A stretch of DNA of 64,000 nucleotides, taken from NCBI RefSeq assembly GCF_000226095.1, contig NC_016474.1, forward strand, positions 1,302,001 to 1,366,000, read 5' to 3'. Positions 24,174 to 35,046 of this stretch are shown piece by piece (position 1 is the first letter of the stretch; each line of letters begins with the position of its first letter). Origin of the DNA: Thermothelomyces thermophilus ATCC 42464. Its lineage: Eukaryota; Ascomycota; Sordariomycetes; Sordariales; Chaetomiaceae. A program made the translations under genes and the position numbers. Under the pieces are notes generated by a model. The model did not search any database. It was not told where the DNA came from and was given only the letters and a program-made list of their open reading frames with translations.

Positions 24174-25831
24174 ATGTCGTCCTCACAGTCGAGAAGCGGC
24201 GGGGAGCGCATGATCCATCAGGATTACATTGCCAGGATACGATACTCCAATGCGCTCCCTCCGCCGCCGATCCCGCCAAAGCTGCTCGACATTCCAAACA
24301 CGGGTCTTGCGAGCGGCCAGTACACGGCCCCCGGCTTCGCTTCGCGCCTGGCGCGTGAGCAGCCACTGAACATTGAGGCCGATGCCGAACTCGGAATGCC
24401 CTTGGACCTGGTCGGCATGCCGGGAGTTTTTGATGGCGACGAGAGCTGTTAGTGTTTCCCACCCATCGCTGTCCCTCTCCATCGCCTCCCCCAAAACCGT
24501 AGCAGACACTAAAAACATGCCAAAAAGCCATCCAAGCTCCAGCCCAGCCGCCGCCCGTCCACCCCCATGATCGCCCGCTCCTCCGCCCTCTCTCAACGCT
24601 CGGAAAGCCCAAACTGGGCGACACAGCCGTCTCTTTCCTGCGCCGGACCGAGTACATCTCCTCGGTCACGACCAAGCCAAAACCGGCCGACCATGTCTTC
24701 CTCCGGGCCTCGTCTGGCAACACGCCGAAACGGCCCGAGAAGCGCAAGGCCTCTCCCGAGCCGGACAAGGGCACGCCTGCATGGATCAAGCGGCGCATCG
24801 AAAAGAGCTTCGAAGCGGCAGCCGCCAACCTCGCCGACCGCACGCGGGTCAAGCACCCGTCGAAGCGGAACCTCAAGGTCGTCGACGCCCTGCCCCTCCT
24901 CCCGGACCTCGAGGCCTTCCCGGACTCGGGCGCGTACGTGACGGTCAAGTTCAGCACCAACCCGGTCAACTCGAGCGACTCGTACGACACCCGCCTGCTG
25001 TCGGGCATCTTCAAGCCCATCGAGCGCACCGCCGCCGAGGAGCAGATCTACGAGGCCGCTCGCGCGGCGTGGGAGGCCGACCCGACGCTGCCGAAACCGT
25101 CCCAGATGATGAACTACGATCTCTTCCTGCCCGCCGACACCCTCACCGGCGAGAACTTCCGCAAAAAGTTCGACGTGGACAACCCGGACCGCGACAGCCA
25201 CGCGCTCTACACCAGCAGCGAGGCCGGCGGCAGCTTCCGCTTCCCGCGCGTGCGCGCCTACGAGACGGCGCAGGAGAAGGAGATGGACCACGACAACAAG
25301 TACGACGAGGAGGTCATCCTGGCCTTCCGCGACGACGAGGCCGCCTCCAAGGGCCGCGTCGACGACAGCGCCCAGAAGGCCGTCTACTACTACCCCGTCA
25401 TGCAGCGCACCACCATCCGCAACCAGCGCACCAAGAACATTGCCCGCACCATCGGCATCGCCGACGAGGAGGAGACCCACCTCGACGAGCTGCACGTGCG
25501 CATCGACGACCCCAGCGACGAGCTCAAGGCCGAGCTGGCCCGCTACAAGCACCAGCCCGTCGGGGACCTGTCCGATGAAGACGAGGGCGGCGAAGAAGAA
25601 GGCGGGGAAGAAGAGTACGCAGAGCGGACGGGCGAGCAGGAGCCAGATGAGGAGGCGGAGGGCGAGAGGGAGGACGGAGATGAGGAGGAGCGGGCTGGGA
25701 GGAGGGAAGAGGATAGTGATCGTGGCTCCCGGTCTGCCAGCCCTGCTGCTGCCAACGGGGGACCGAACCACGAGGAGCAGCAGTCTGATGTGGACCAGGA
25801 CGCTGATGCGGACGGGGACGAAGATGAGTAA
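24174..25831 (+). CDS. PAF1: RNA polymerase II-associated factor 1 (Paf1)
   Basis: Core subunit of the Paf1 complex, which travels with RNA polymerase II and supports H2B ubiquitylation, H3K4/K36 methylation and elongation. Two exons, 24174-24447 and 24528-25831, give 525 aa. Splicing restores GDESSIQAPAQPPPVHPHD; without it the frame breaks. Family blocks: QDYIARIRYSNALPPPPIPP, PKLLDIPN, LRPLSTLGKPK, VSFLRRTEYIS, and MNYDLFLPAD, DRDSHALYTS. The C-terminal quarter (about 425-525) is very acidic, Glu/Asp/Gly-rich, as in other Paf1 proteins. An opposite-strand frame of 457 codons over this gene is a composition shadow. Confidence 0.95.
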
Positions 25832-26395
25832 TAAGTAGAAGGGGACGATCTGAGAAAGACCAAAAAAAGAGAACCAAAAAAGAGGATTCACATACCGTTT
25901 AATGGTTAAGGTACATTCGGAAGCAGCGCGGAGTTCGACGGCAGGTTTCAAAGAAAAAAAAAACAATGCAAAGAGACAGAGCTTTGGAAATTGGAATCAA
26001 CTCCGGAGTGAGCTATCCCTATCACGGATCGTCCCAACGTTCTACAGGCATACCGTGACCAGAAAAGCATGTCACATTTTTGCACTGAACGATAATACTA
26101 GCACCTCTGTATCTATCTGTACACGAATTGTACAAAATCCACTTGATCCGAGCAAGCCGCTAAATAACCCCCCAAATCCAATACGCTCGACCCCAACCGC
26201 CGAGGGAGCCGACAAACGGAGAACGCCAGCCCATGCACTTCTTCACGAAGTCATTCAACCCCAATATATATATCCCTCGTCACTTTGGCGAAGGCCAATA
26301 AGTGCGAATTAAGGGACAAATATGAATCGCTCGGACGGGGTATATGGTAATGTATCCAACCACCTGCTGCCCATACAACTCCAACTTAGCTTTGC
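25832..26395. other. Convergent intergenic gap Paf1 / GT90
   Basis: About 560 nt of 3' flank shared by the convergent Paf1 and glycosyltransferase genes. A-rich runs near 25,860-25,970 are likely polyadenylation regions. No gene seen. Confidence 0.5.
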
Positions 26396-27303
26396 TTAGC
26401 CAGCATACCCAATATTTTCCCTGTCGTCATCGATGACGCGGCCATATCTTGTCGACTCGTTAGCACCACCAAATCTGCCAACCTCGGGAGATTGGGAACT
26501 CACTCTAGCAACAAGCGGAAGAACCAGACCTCCAAGTCCTCGTTCCTCAGCACCTTGCCCGCCCAGTCACGGCCCCTCTGCGCCATCCGCTCTGCCTCCT
26601 CGGCGCCCTCCTTCCTCTCCTTGGGGACCTCGGCGTCCTCGCTCCCCCCCTCGGAGGACGCGCGGCCGGAGGAGTTGAAGAAGCGGACCGTCTCGAGCCA
26701 CTCCTCCCCGTGCAGGCTGAGCGGGACGAAGTGCACCCAGGGGCGCAGCCACTCGTAGTGCCACTCGCGGAAGATGGCCCACTTGTACACGAGGCTGCGG
26801 CTTCGCAGCAGCGCGTAGAAGCGCCCCGAGAAGGCGTTGCCGTCCATGTCGAGCACGTGCTTGTACTCGAGCGCGTCCTCCTGCTTTGCGTAGTCCTTGA
26901 CTTCGAAAAAGGCCCGCTGGGCGTCGCAGTCGCCAGGGTCGCACTGGCCGACGTGCGAGAAGTAGACGTCGAGCAGCGACTTGTAGTTGCCGCGTGGAAC
27001 TTCGCGAACCGTCCATTGTTCAGGCTCATAGGACTGTTGTTGTTGCTGTTGTTGGTGTTGGGGCCGCTGTTGTTCCTCCTCTTCTTCTTCTCCTTGTTGC
27101 TGCTGTTGCTGCTGTTGCTGTTCATTGTGTTGTTGTTGTTGTTCGGGTGGTGGTGGTGCTGATTGTTGCTGCTGTTGCTGCTGTTGCTGTTCATCGTGTT
27201 GTTGTTGTTGTTGTTTTTGTTTTTGTTGCTGTTGTTGTTCGGGTGGTGGTGGTGCTGATTGTTGCTGTTGTTCTTGTTGTTGAGTTTCTCGCTCTTGTCG
27301 TTG

Positions 27304-27338
<35 letters not shown>

Positions 27339-28851
27339 TCTGTTGTTGTTCTTCTTGTTTTTGTTCTTGCTCTTGTTGAGGAGGCCGTGATTGTTGTTGT
27401 TGTTGTTGTTGCTGTTGCTGTTGCTCTTGTTGCTTTTTGGTAGTGGGCTTGGTGGGAGTAGAGGAAGATGATGGCGACGGCGGCGGTGGGAGAGATGAGG
27501 GGGGCGTTAAAATCTTGGCTTTATCTGGAGCGTTAATCTTCTGCACAAAACGCTGCCGGTGTTGACGGCGCCAACCACCGTCGCGAGAGTAGCCGCCTGT
27601 TGTGGAGCCGCGCCAGTAGAGGCGATCTTGTTTCTTGTCCCAAGCAGGATCCTTGGCGGCGGAGTAGGGGACCTTGTCGGCCCAATACCACGGAGAGGGG
27701 TAGAGGATGTCGGCATAGGAGGAAATCTTTGACTGAGAAAAGATGGGGAAGAGATCGTGTACCACGCCGTAGGCATTGGGGCGGTCGAAGAAGCCGTAGG
27801 TCGAGCTGAGCGAGGGGGACAGGCAAATGTCGGACATGGCGGTCCAGTTGGAGACGAAGCCCAGGTCGCCAATGGCGTACTTTGCGATATCGTCAAACTG
27901 ATCTTCCTCTTCGAGGATCCGGGCCGGAGACTCCGGGGGGCAAGACATGCGCGAGTGCGTCCAGACGGGCTGGTGGGCGAAGTAGTCGAAGCGGGTGCGC
28001 TTGACCTCGTCGAAGTGCCCGTTGCTGCTGAGGTCTGCCGGTCTCGAGGTGAAGCTGTTTCGGGGCCTCTTCACAGCGCCGGCAGCTGGGATGGCTTTGG
28101 TCTGCGCGGTGTGTATCAGCCGCGACATGTCGTCGTGCGGGACCACCACGCGCGGCTCGTCGTTCAAGTTGAACACCAGATCCATGTCTGGCAGGTAGCC
28201 GACAAAGTTCTTCATCATGGCAGGCAGGGTTTCCTGCATCCATTCGAACCCCCCGTAAACGTATGTTACATTGCCGCCGCGCACCTGCACGCCCATAACT
28301 TGGTTGTCGAACCCGAGCGCCTCGCGGGCTCGCGCGCGAATGGTCGACGGCTTCAGGCCCCAGAAGGGCGTCAGCAGTTCATGTATGGTGTCAAACTCGT
28401 CCACGAGCTGCACATTCCTGCTCTTGGCGAATGCCCACCATTTGTCAAAGTGCGGGGGCGGCGGCAGCCCATAGCGGCGACGGTACTCGGCGACGGCTTC
28501 GCGGAGGGTTTTCGACTGGCGAGCCTTGACCGCCCTGAACTCGCGCTCGGCATCGGAGATGAGGTGCCAGATCGGGTGTGGTCCTCCAGGCGCCGGCTTC
28601 GGCCTGGTGGCCGCGAACTTCTTGCTGAAAGCGACAATCTCGTTGCGCCCAGGCTCGGCGGGGGCTTGATCCGGGGTCCCTTTCCTGCCCGGTACTACTA
28701 AGCTGTGCGGTGAAGTCTTGGAGAATGTGTAGAGGAAGAAAATGACAAGGAAGAGGGCGCCGATAACGCCTATTTGGCGATTGCGCATCGTCAGCTTCGA
28801 GGAGAGGCTGGTGAGGGCACCCTTCCGGCGCAGACCCAGCGCGTCACCCAT
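26396..28851 (-). CDS. Glycosyltransferase family 90 (CAP10-like), with large Gln-rich insertion
   Basis: Predicted Golgi type II membrane xylosyl- or glucosyl-transferase of the CAP10/GT90 family. Two exons, 26504-28851 and 26396-26447, give 799 aa. The small last exon was found because its splice restores FRLLLEYGRVIDDDRENIGYAG, the usual GT90 ending; without it the protein would stop at LLLE. A single membrane anchor lies at about residues 28-44 (IGVIGALFLVIFFLYTF). Catalytic-domain blocks: FNLNDEPRVV, SCPPESPAR, FVSNWTAMSDICLSP, DKVPYSAAKDPAWDKKQDRLYWRGSTTGGY, KYKHVLDMDGNAFSGRFYALLRS-type and EWLRPWVHFVPLS. Between HRQRFVQKINAPDKAKIL and the EVPRGNYKSLLDVYFSH segment sits an insertion of about 140 residues (about 468-608), mostly Gln with His, Glu and Pro. 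CAA and CAG codons are mixed, so it is not a pure trinucleotide run. Confidence 0.9.
27028..27440 (-). repeat. Gln-rich low-complexity tract inside GT90
   Basis: Encodes many Q runs separated by short spacers. One unit, SAPPPPEQQQQ followed by a Q/H/E-rich spacer, occurs twice in near-identical form, which shows an internal duplication. Mixed CAA/CAG use suggests the tract is kept at the protein level or is old. Confidence 0.8.
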
Positions 28852-29925
28852 ATATGATGCTACGCTGGCGAAACAAACGTCTGGCGCTCTCGTTGTTCCC
28901 TGATCGGTGGTCTCGGCCGTCTCGTCAAGGGATGGGCGGCGGCGGCTTTCTCCCTGCTGCTAGTCGATCGCCGGTGCTCATCGGAATACTCGAGGAACCC
29001 GTTGAGCGGAAGTAGTAAGGGTGGGAATCCTGGGGGCGATAAAGCTCCTAGGGGCCTAGGGGGGTGGAGGGTTTAACACTATTATGGGGTTGTTTGGTTG
29101 GTTAAAGAACAAGGACGGACGTTCTCCGTAAATGGTTTCTTGGCTCGCATTAAAACTGGGACGCGGCCCGAGTATAGGCGAGGGGGTGCCGTCGCCAAGA
29201 ACGAAACAGGGACCTGAACAAGCAGTGTCCAGTGTGGCCAGACTCCCGTCTCTGCCGATCGCCACGCTGGGGTGATTGAATTGGTTGGTTTGCAGTCAGT
29301 GCACGAAAAGGAAAAAGAAAGAAGTTTCATCCAATCTCCTTTCCCAGTATAAAAATAGACGCCGTTCTCCCGACGGCTACCTGCCTTCAATTTGTTTCTT
29401 GTATCCCGAGCAAAGGGTGTTGCCGAAAGAAATGTCGACTTGAACTCGGGGGGGGGGGGGGGGGGGGGAAGGAGGGGGGAGGGGAATTTTCCAGGCTATT
29501 ATTTAGTGCACTCCGTGCTCCGTACACAGTAGGGAGGTACCTGAAGCAGTCATTAAACGGCAGGTTTCAAGGTTGCACAACGCCGTCGGCTAATGTACCT
29601 TGGTACACTACAGTAGCTCCCGCTGTTCTCGAACCTTACGTAGCACCGGGACCAAAACAAGGAACGGGATTAATTGCCGAGTCAAGCACTGCAGATCACA
29701 CGTCTCACGCAGAAATCCAATACTCTGTACGGAAATAGGTCCCACGGTTCTGATGGCGAACTTGGTCACATTTCAGTGGGAATTATCTGCGGCATCCTGT
29801 TGAACACGCAGGCCGTTTCTATTCACGGTAGGGTATCCCTCAAAAAGCAGTTGAACGCCGCACACACGCCGGAGACTTTACTTTTTCCATTCCCATTCAT
29901 CTCACATTTGTTTTTTAATAAGCGT
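28852..29925. other. Intergenic region, GT90 to uS8
   Basis: GT90 promoter side plus the 3' flank of uS8. A 21-G run at 29448-29468 is followed by further G blocks, giving a possible quadruplex-forming stretch. A CTCCGTGCTCCGTAC word near 29,512 resembles the TACGGAGTA family. No gene. Confidence 0.5.
29448..29484 (+). repeat. Poly-G tract
   Basis: 21 consecutive G (29448-29468), then AA, then more G blocks. The sequence could form G-quadruplexes; such a tract is also a place where assembly length is unreliable. Confidence 0.7.
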
Positions 29926-30640
29926 CTAGTAGAAGAAGCCAATGATCTTGCCAGCAACGTGCTTGCGACGAGCCTCCTCGTGATCCATGATGCCGGCCGA
30001 GGTGGTGAGCATCACAAAGCCGAACTGACGAGCAGGGAGCAGCTTGACAACCCACTTCTCGAGCTCGGCGAGGCGGACGTTGTAGCGGGGAGAGATGACA
30101 CCACACTTGTTGAGGCTGCAAACACCCATATCAGCGAGCAGGTCCCGGATTGCCAATCTGTGCCTTGTACTCACCGGCCGTTGAGCTGGACAACGATCTT
30201 GCCGCTGCGGTGGTTGTCAACCTCCTCGAACTCGCCAATGTAGCCTGGAAGAACGACAAGAGTTAGCTGTTGCGCGAGATTAAACATTGATCGTCATTGG
30301 AAGTCTCCGAGAACGTGTAAGACCCTCGCATTGGTGTTTGATTTCTCGGCAACTTAAAGGGCTTCGGTCGTGGGGCGGAAAAGACCGCTGCCTAGTTATC
30401 ATGCCGAATTCGAGAGCCCACTGCAGACGGGGAAGGCGATGCGTTTGTCTTCCACGTCCGTTCCGAGAATATGTGCCTGCGACAGAGAGTATGGCGAGAT
30501 GACGTACCGTGACGCTGCATGACGCGCAGGAACTTGACAATGACCTTGGACGAAGGCCGGATCAGGACCTGGCGCTTGCCGGCCTTCTCGGCGTTGTTGA
30601 TGCTGTTCAGAGCATCGTGCAGGACGGAAGTGCGGACCAT
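29926..30640 (-). CDS. RPS22: 40S ribosomal protein uS8 (RPS22/S15a)
   Basis: Small-subunit protein that contacts the central domain of 18S rRNA. Three exons, 30508-30640, 30175-30244 and 29926-30115, give 130 aa, the exact family length. It starts [19 protein letters not shown], continues [19 protein letters not shown], then [19 protein letters not shown], and ends AGKIIGFFY. Both introns were placed from these blocks. It is divergently arranged with eS12: 664 nt separate the two start codons, so a common promoter is likely. The gene is compact and GC-rich at third positions, as expected for high expression. Confidence 0.97.
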
Positions 30641-31304
30641 TTTGGCGGTTGTTGGCCGATCGGGGCGAGATTCTCAATTCGTAAAGAGGAAGAGAGGTAT
30701 CTACCAGCATGCCGAAGCGTGTGACGTTAGCCTTCCGAGGCTCGATGAGCGTGGAGAGTGCCCTCGTCGACAAGTCGAGAGGGTTCTGCCTGCTCAGTTG
30801 CCGACGAGGAGAAGCGTATCACCGGAGGGCGTCGGCCACTGCCTCAGCCATCCCGTGATTGCTCTCCCCGGCCTTCGCTGAAGGCATTTGACTGTTGACA
30901 AGTCATTTTTCAGAAAACCACATACCTCAGGTTTGCCTGCGTTGAGAAGCCGTGATGGTTGATCAGGTCCTGGATCGAGGAGGTTTGGTTGCGACCAGAA
31001 AATTCAGCAGGTGTTGAGCGAGCTGTGGTGGCCCGTGCCCCGGAAACTTGCCCTAAACGCTTGGGGTCCCAGATTTGTGCGCTTGCTCAAAGCAGACTAG
31101 CTCGGTGTGGAATCCTTTCGACCACACAAAATCCGCGAATTGAGGTCCTGGGTCGGGTCCGTGGGGCCCGACAGCCCGCACACTTTAAACTTGACTTTTG
31201 TGGCCCAGCCGAGATCCCTCCATCCAACACACGAAAAACGACTACACTATCACCTACTCTTCGAGGATCGTAGCCGACACTTACCAGCAAACAACAACGT
31301 CAAG
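30641..31304. promoter_or_regulatory. Shared bidirectional promoter of uS8 and eS12
   Basis: 664 nt between the start codons of two ribosomal-protein genes that point away from each other. No gene lies inside. Co-regulation of the pair through this region is inference from the layout. I could not identify a specific ribosomal-protein promoter box. Confidence 0.5.
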
Positions 31305-31984
31305 ATGGTGAGGACCCCTGTTGTTTTCTCCATTTTCCACCCGTTCAGTTGCCGTTTCCAGTGCTCGACCGATCCCCGTTTCCTCTCGATCAAACGACAC
31401 AAACGCGCCCTCTCCCCCCCCCCCTCCTTCCCAGGGCGATCAGCAGAACTTGCCGCTAACCATGGCTTCAGTCGGACGTAGAAGAGAACAACGCCCCGGT
31501 TCAGGAGGAGGTTGAGGTGTCGGCCGATGCTGCCAAGGGCCAGATGTCGGTTCTGGACGCCCTCAAGGGTGTCCTGAAGCTGTCTCTGATGCACGACGGC
31601 CTCGCCCGCGGTCTCCGTGAGGCTTCCAAGGCCCTCGACCGGAGGCAGGCGCACATGTGCGTGCTCAACGAGTCGTGCGAGGAGGAGGCCTACAAGAAGC
31701 TCGTCATCGCCCTCTGCTCCGAGCACAAGATCCCGCTCATCAAGGTGCCGGACGGCAAGCAGCTTGGCGAGTGGGCTGGTCTTTGTGAGTGCGCCCCGGA
31801 GATAGTCCCAATGAGGAGGAGTTGAAGAGGACGGGTCATACTGACTGAATTTGTTGTAGGCGTTCTCGACCGCGAGGGCAACGCCCGCAAGGTTGTCAAC
31901 TGCTCTTGCGTCGTCGTCAAGGACTGGGGTGAGGAGTCGCAGGAGCGCTCTATCCTCCTCAACTACTTCCAGTCTGAGGCTTAA
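31305..31984 (+). CDS. RPS12: 40S ribosomal protein eS12
   Basis: Small-subunit protein of the beak region. Three exons: 31305-31307, 31472-31784 and 31860-31984, giving 146 aa. The first coding exon is only the ATG; an intron follows at once and the next exon begins [21 protein letters not shown]. Core blocks [64 protein letters not shown] and [16 protein letters not shown] identify the family without doubt. It is convergent with the parvulin gene downstream. The ATG-plus-intron start is common in fungal ribosomal-protein genes. Confidence 0.96.
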
Positions 31985-32276
31985 GCGAACCAAGCACGGG
32001 GTGAGGTTGGCCGCATTCCGTAAGGAAGGAAGGTGAAAGAGGAAGTCACAGAGGGATATGGACTAAGGGTTGACCTCTTGGATTACGATCCGGTGACATT
32101 TTCCTCAAGGGTTTTACTCTTGCTCTCACAAGCTGGCAAGATTGGTGGCGGGAAATATGGGAGCCTCCTTTCACGCGGCTGCCCTTTGCATACGGCATGG
32201 GACGCTGAGCGAGAGTCAAAAAAAAGAATAAAAAGAAAGCCTCACAGCTGGCAGTTCCGGTTGACGCCCAACCATC

Positions 32277-32962
32277 CTACTTCCGTCCCTCAACCATGAT
32301 GATGTGATACCCAAACCCGGTCTTGACTCTCTCGTACGTAGGGCTGTCAACCGGGCTGGGAGGTAACCTAAAGGCCACCTCCTCGAACTGGGGATCGAGG
32401 CTCCCCTTGGTCTTCCAGCCGAGCGAGCCCCCTAAAAGCATGTGAGCGTGTCCCATTACCGCCTTATGTAGGACCGTCGACAATGCGGTCACTTACCTGC
32501 TTTTGCCTTGTCCTCGGACATTTCCCTTGCCACGACATCGAACTTCTCGCCATTTTTCAGCCTGTTGATGGCCTCTTCGCTCTTTGTGAATTTCTCACAC
32601 TATTGTTTGGAAAGACATTAAAGGGAAGCGGAGAGTGGAACGTCAGCATCACATCTCCTCCAGTTGCTTGTATTGCGTAGCTCCATGCCGTAATGAGAGG
32701 ATATAGAAAGAAAAAAAAGGAGCAAAAAAAAGTAAAACTCAGACAGCAGTGAACAGCAGCCCAGGAGGGAGAGGGGGATCAAGCGTACGAGAATATGCCT
32801 GACGTTGATGGTCGTGCCCTTGAGCTTGGTCGCCTTAGCATCGCCGCCTTCAGCCTTGGAGTTGCTGCCGCCGCCTTTTTTATTAGATTTGTCGGCCTTG
32901 TCGGCCTTCCCGCCGCTTCCGCCCTTTGCCCCTGCGGATTTGGATTCCTTAGATTTGCCCAT
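32277..32962 (-). CDS. Parvulin-type peptidyl-prolyl isomerase, Pin4/Par14 class
   Basis: Cis-trans prolyl isomerase; the animal homologue Par14 associates with pre-ribosomes. Three exons, 32789-32962, 32497-32599 and 32277-32431, give 143 aa. The N-terminal 50 residues are Lys/Gly/Ser-rich (a basic arm as in Par14, likely for nucleic-acid or pre-ribosome binding). The rotamase domain then reads [53 protein letters not shown] and ends [15 protein letters not shown]. There is no WW domain, so it is not Ess1/Pin1. It neighbours two ribosomal-protein genes, which fits a role in ribosome production, though that link is inference. Confidence 0.94.
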
Positions 32963-33462
32963 GGTTGTCTTCCTTCTCGTGGCTCTCTAGGGCTTTGTGT
33001 TCTTTTTGGGAAAGAAAGCGCTTATTATGGGTGGATATCAACGGTTATCCGAAAGAAGTGGCCGTTCTCTCTGCGTTTAGCTGGAGCGGTTGCTGGTGGG
33101 TTCCATCACTTGCACCCCCGCCCCTCGTCTTGGCTTTCGAGTTCTGAAAGCCGTGTATCCGTAGAGCAGATACGCGGGTTAGGGTTGAGCGTCGGCGGGC
33201 AATCCCCTGATCAATCATCGACTACAGAGAATATTTCTGAAACAGGCTCGTCAGTTTAAAGAGATGTTTGTCTATCAAGAGTATTCTCGGTATTTCTTAC
33301 TGCATCAGAGGCCTCCTATGCATCATACAGAAGTGTTTGAGTTCTGGCTATGGTCCAAACTCCCCCCCCCTCCCTTGTTCGCAACCGCTGCCATTGGGAC
33401 TTCAAGGTATCCATAACAATTCTCATTTTTCCCCTTTCTGCTCGTCGAAGCAAGTTCCATCG
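32963..33462. other. Intergenic region between Pin4 and the SRA/YDG-like gene
   Basis: Promoter side of Pin4 and 3' flank of the SRA/YDG-like gene. A telomere-like GGGTTAGGGTT lies at 33176-33186, about 215 nt upstream of the Pin4 start. No gene. Confidence 0.5.
33176..33186 (+). promoter_or_regulatory. Telobox-like element upstream of Pin4
   Basis: GGGTTAGGGTT, about 215 nt upstream of the Pin4 start codon. Same motif class as the one before Paf1, in the opposite orientation relative to the window. Regulatory role is inference. Confidence 0.4.
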
Positions 33463-35046
33463 TTATTTCTTGATGTCACGGGTAATTCCTGCCTTAAACC
33501 AAGGCCACTGCCTTGCGCGGCACCGTTGCCGTCTTCCCTTATTCAGGGACCGGGTGCGCCCAATGGAGACTTCTCTGATACGCCGAGATTCTGTAGAGGT
33601 AGTCTTCCTTATGTCGAGTCTCTTGTACAAATCCCAGTCGTCGAGCTGTGAAGGGCGAGGCACCTTCAGGAGATCTGCCATGGACGGCTTGCCAGGAACT
33701 TTCTCGAGATCTACTGTGAGCCGATAGCGTCCAGCACGGTGCCAATGTTTCTCACAATATCCGAGAACCTTCCACCTAGCAAGAAAGAAAGCTTAGCATG
33801 CCATTCCATATGGTGTTGTTGTGGGTTGACACACAATCCATCGTGTCGGATGCCCACGGCGGGAGCAAAGTGGCTACGGAGTTGCTCGCCTCTCAAGACG
33901 CACACATATTTACCCTTTCCAAGAGCAATGTTGACATGCACGCCATCAGCAAGCGCCCCCTCGCGGATGTACCGTACCCTGCCGTGGCCAGCGCTGATCT
34001 CCTTCCCAGCCAAGAGGGGCAGGGTAGGAGAGATGTTCTCGTCGCCCCGGGTTGTCGTCTCGCCATCAGCTCCGATAACGCCGTCCAAGCGGGCGCAGGC
34101 CAGGTTAATCCACTATCTACCAAACATTAGCTGACGGGTGACGGAACGCATGGGCACTGCCGTATCGAGGTAACGTACGACCCGGGTCCGAATGTTACCT
34201 CCCTACCGGGCTGGACGATAGGCCGCGCCACGGCTGCTGTCGTTGGCCACAGGTGTGGCGAGCTGCTCTCGTTGCGGGACGGTTCGGCCGGGGTTCGCCA
34301 CCGTGTTGCCAGCTCTCTAAGGCGTATCTCGTCGATCATGAGATAGTCCACTCTGAACCGTGCCCGCCATTTCCGCTCCAGCTTCCCGGCCGCCACCACA
34401 TCGTGAACAAACCGCGGGGCGAGGTTGAAGGGCCCCTCCCCGCACACCGTCAGGTCGGCGACCAACTTGTCCAGGCGGGAGATCCTGACGGTCTCAAAAT
34501 CGAGGCTCGGTGTCCCCTTTACTTCTTCTACCAGCGCAAGCTCCAGAAAGAAGGACAGCTGGTCCGCCTCCGGGCCAAAGTCGCCATGCTTGGCGAGTGA
34601 CTCCCTCGCCGAGTCCGAGAGCTCCAGCAGGGCCGGGGGCCCGAAATTCGCTTGCGGAGGGCTGGCTCTGTGGTGATGGGTCAGGTGGTTTGTGGCGCGG
34701 GATGCTAATTGTGCGTCGTCAGTGCGAACGGGGGCCTCGTGACATAGCGGTGGACGACTGGGATACCTCGTGAAGCGCCCGCCGGCCCGAGATCCGCTCT
34801 AACATTCTCGTCCCCTGGAGGAACGGACGGGAGCTGGATCTCGCTGACGCTGCCGACTCTGGTATCCTCGGGGTACATCCTCCTGCCCGGGTCCTCCAGC
34901 AAAACGAGAGAAGGCCATGAGGCGCTCTGCTCGCGACGATGGTGCACGCGTGCGGCTTCGCGAACGTCTTTCCGGAATCTACAAACGAACCATTTATTTC
35001 GGCGAATAACTGAAGTGCGATGCCGGTACCGGCATTTGAATGGCAT
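33463..35046 (-). CDS. SRA/YDG-domain-like protein
   Basis: Four exons (34767-35046, 34199-34704, 33835-34112, 33463-33775) give 458 aa; frames connect perfectly. The last junction restores RSHFAPAVGIRHDGLWKV, followed by an aromatic/basic strand (GYCEKHWHRAGRYRLTVDLEKVPG). This matches the second half of SRA/YDG domains (usual form: Y/F-AP-x-G-Y-R-Y-D-G-L-Y), which bind methylated cytosines in UHRF1-type proteins. Preceding YVCVLRGEQLRS fits the PVRVIRG strand. The first half of a standard SRA (AYS..SGGYEDD) is not recognisable, so either the domain is very divergent or part of it is mis-modelled. The N-terminal part (SLDFETVRISRLDKL..NLAPRFVHDVV..LERKWRARF) looks helical and coding-like but has no family I can name. 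The true start may lie upstream of 35046 or use another exon. Confidence 0.6.

Noticed and set aside
24593-25966. 457-codon minus-strand open frame over Paf1
   Set aside because: Antisense shadow of the acidic Paf1 sequence; Leu/Val-rich and repetitive with no family signal.
26710-27443. Val/Leu-rich plus-strand frames opposite the Gln tract
   Set aside because: Antisense readings of CAA/CAG repeats give artificial hydrophobic runs.
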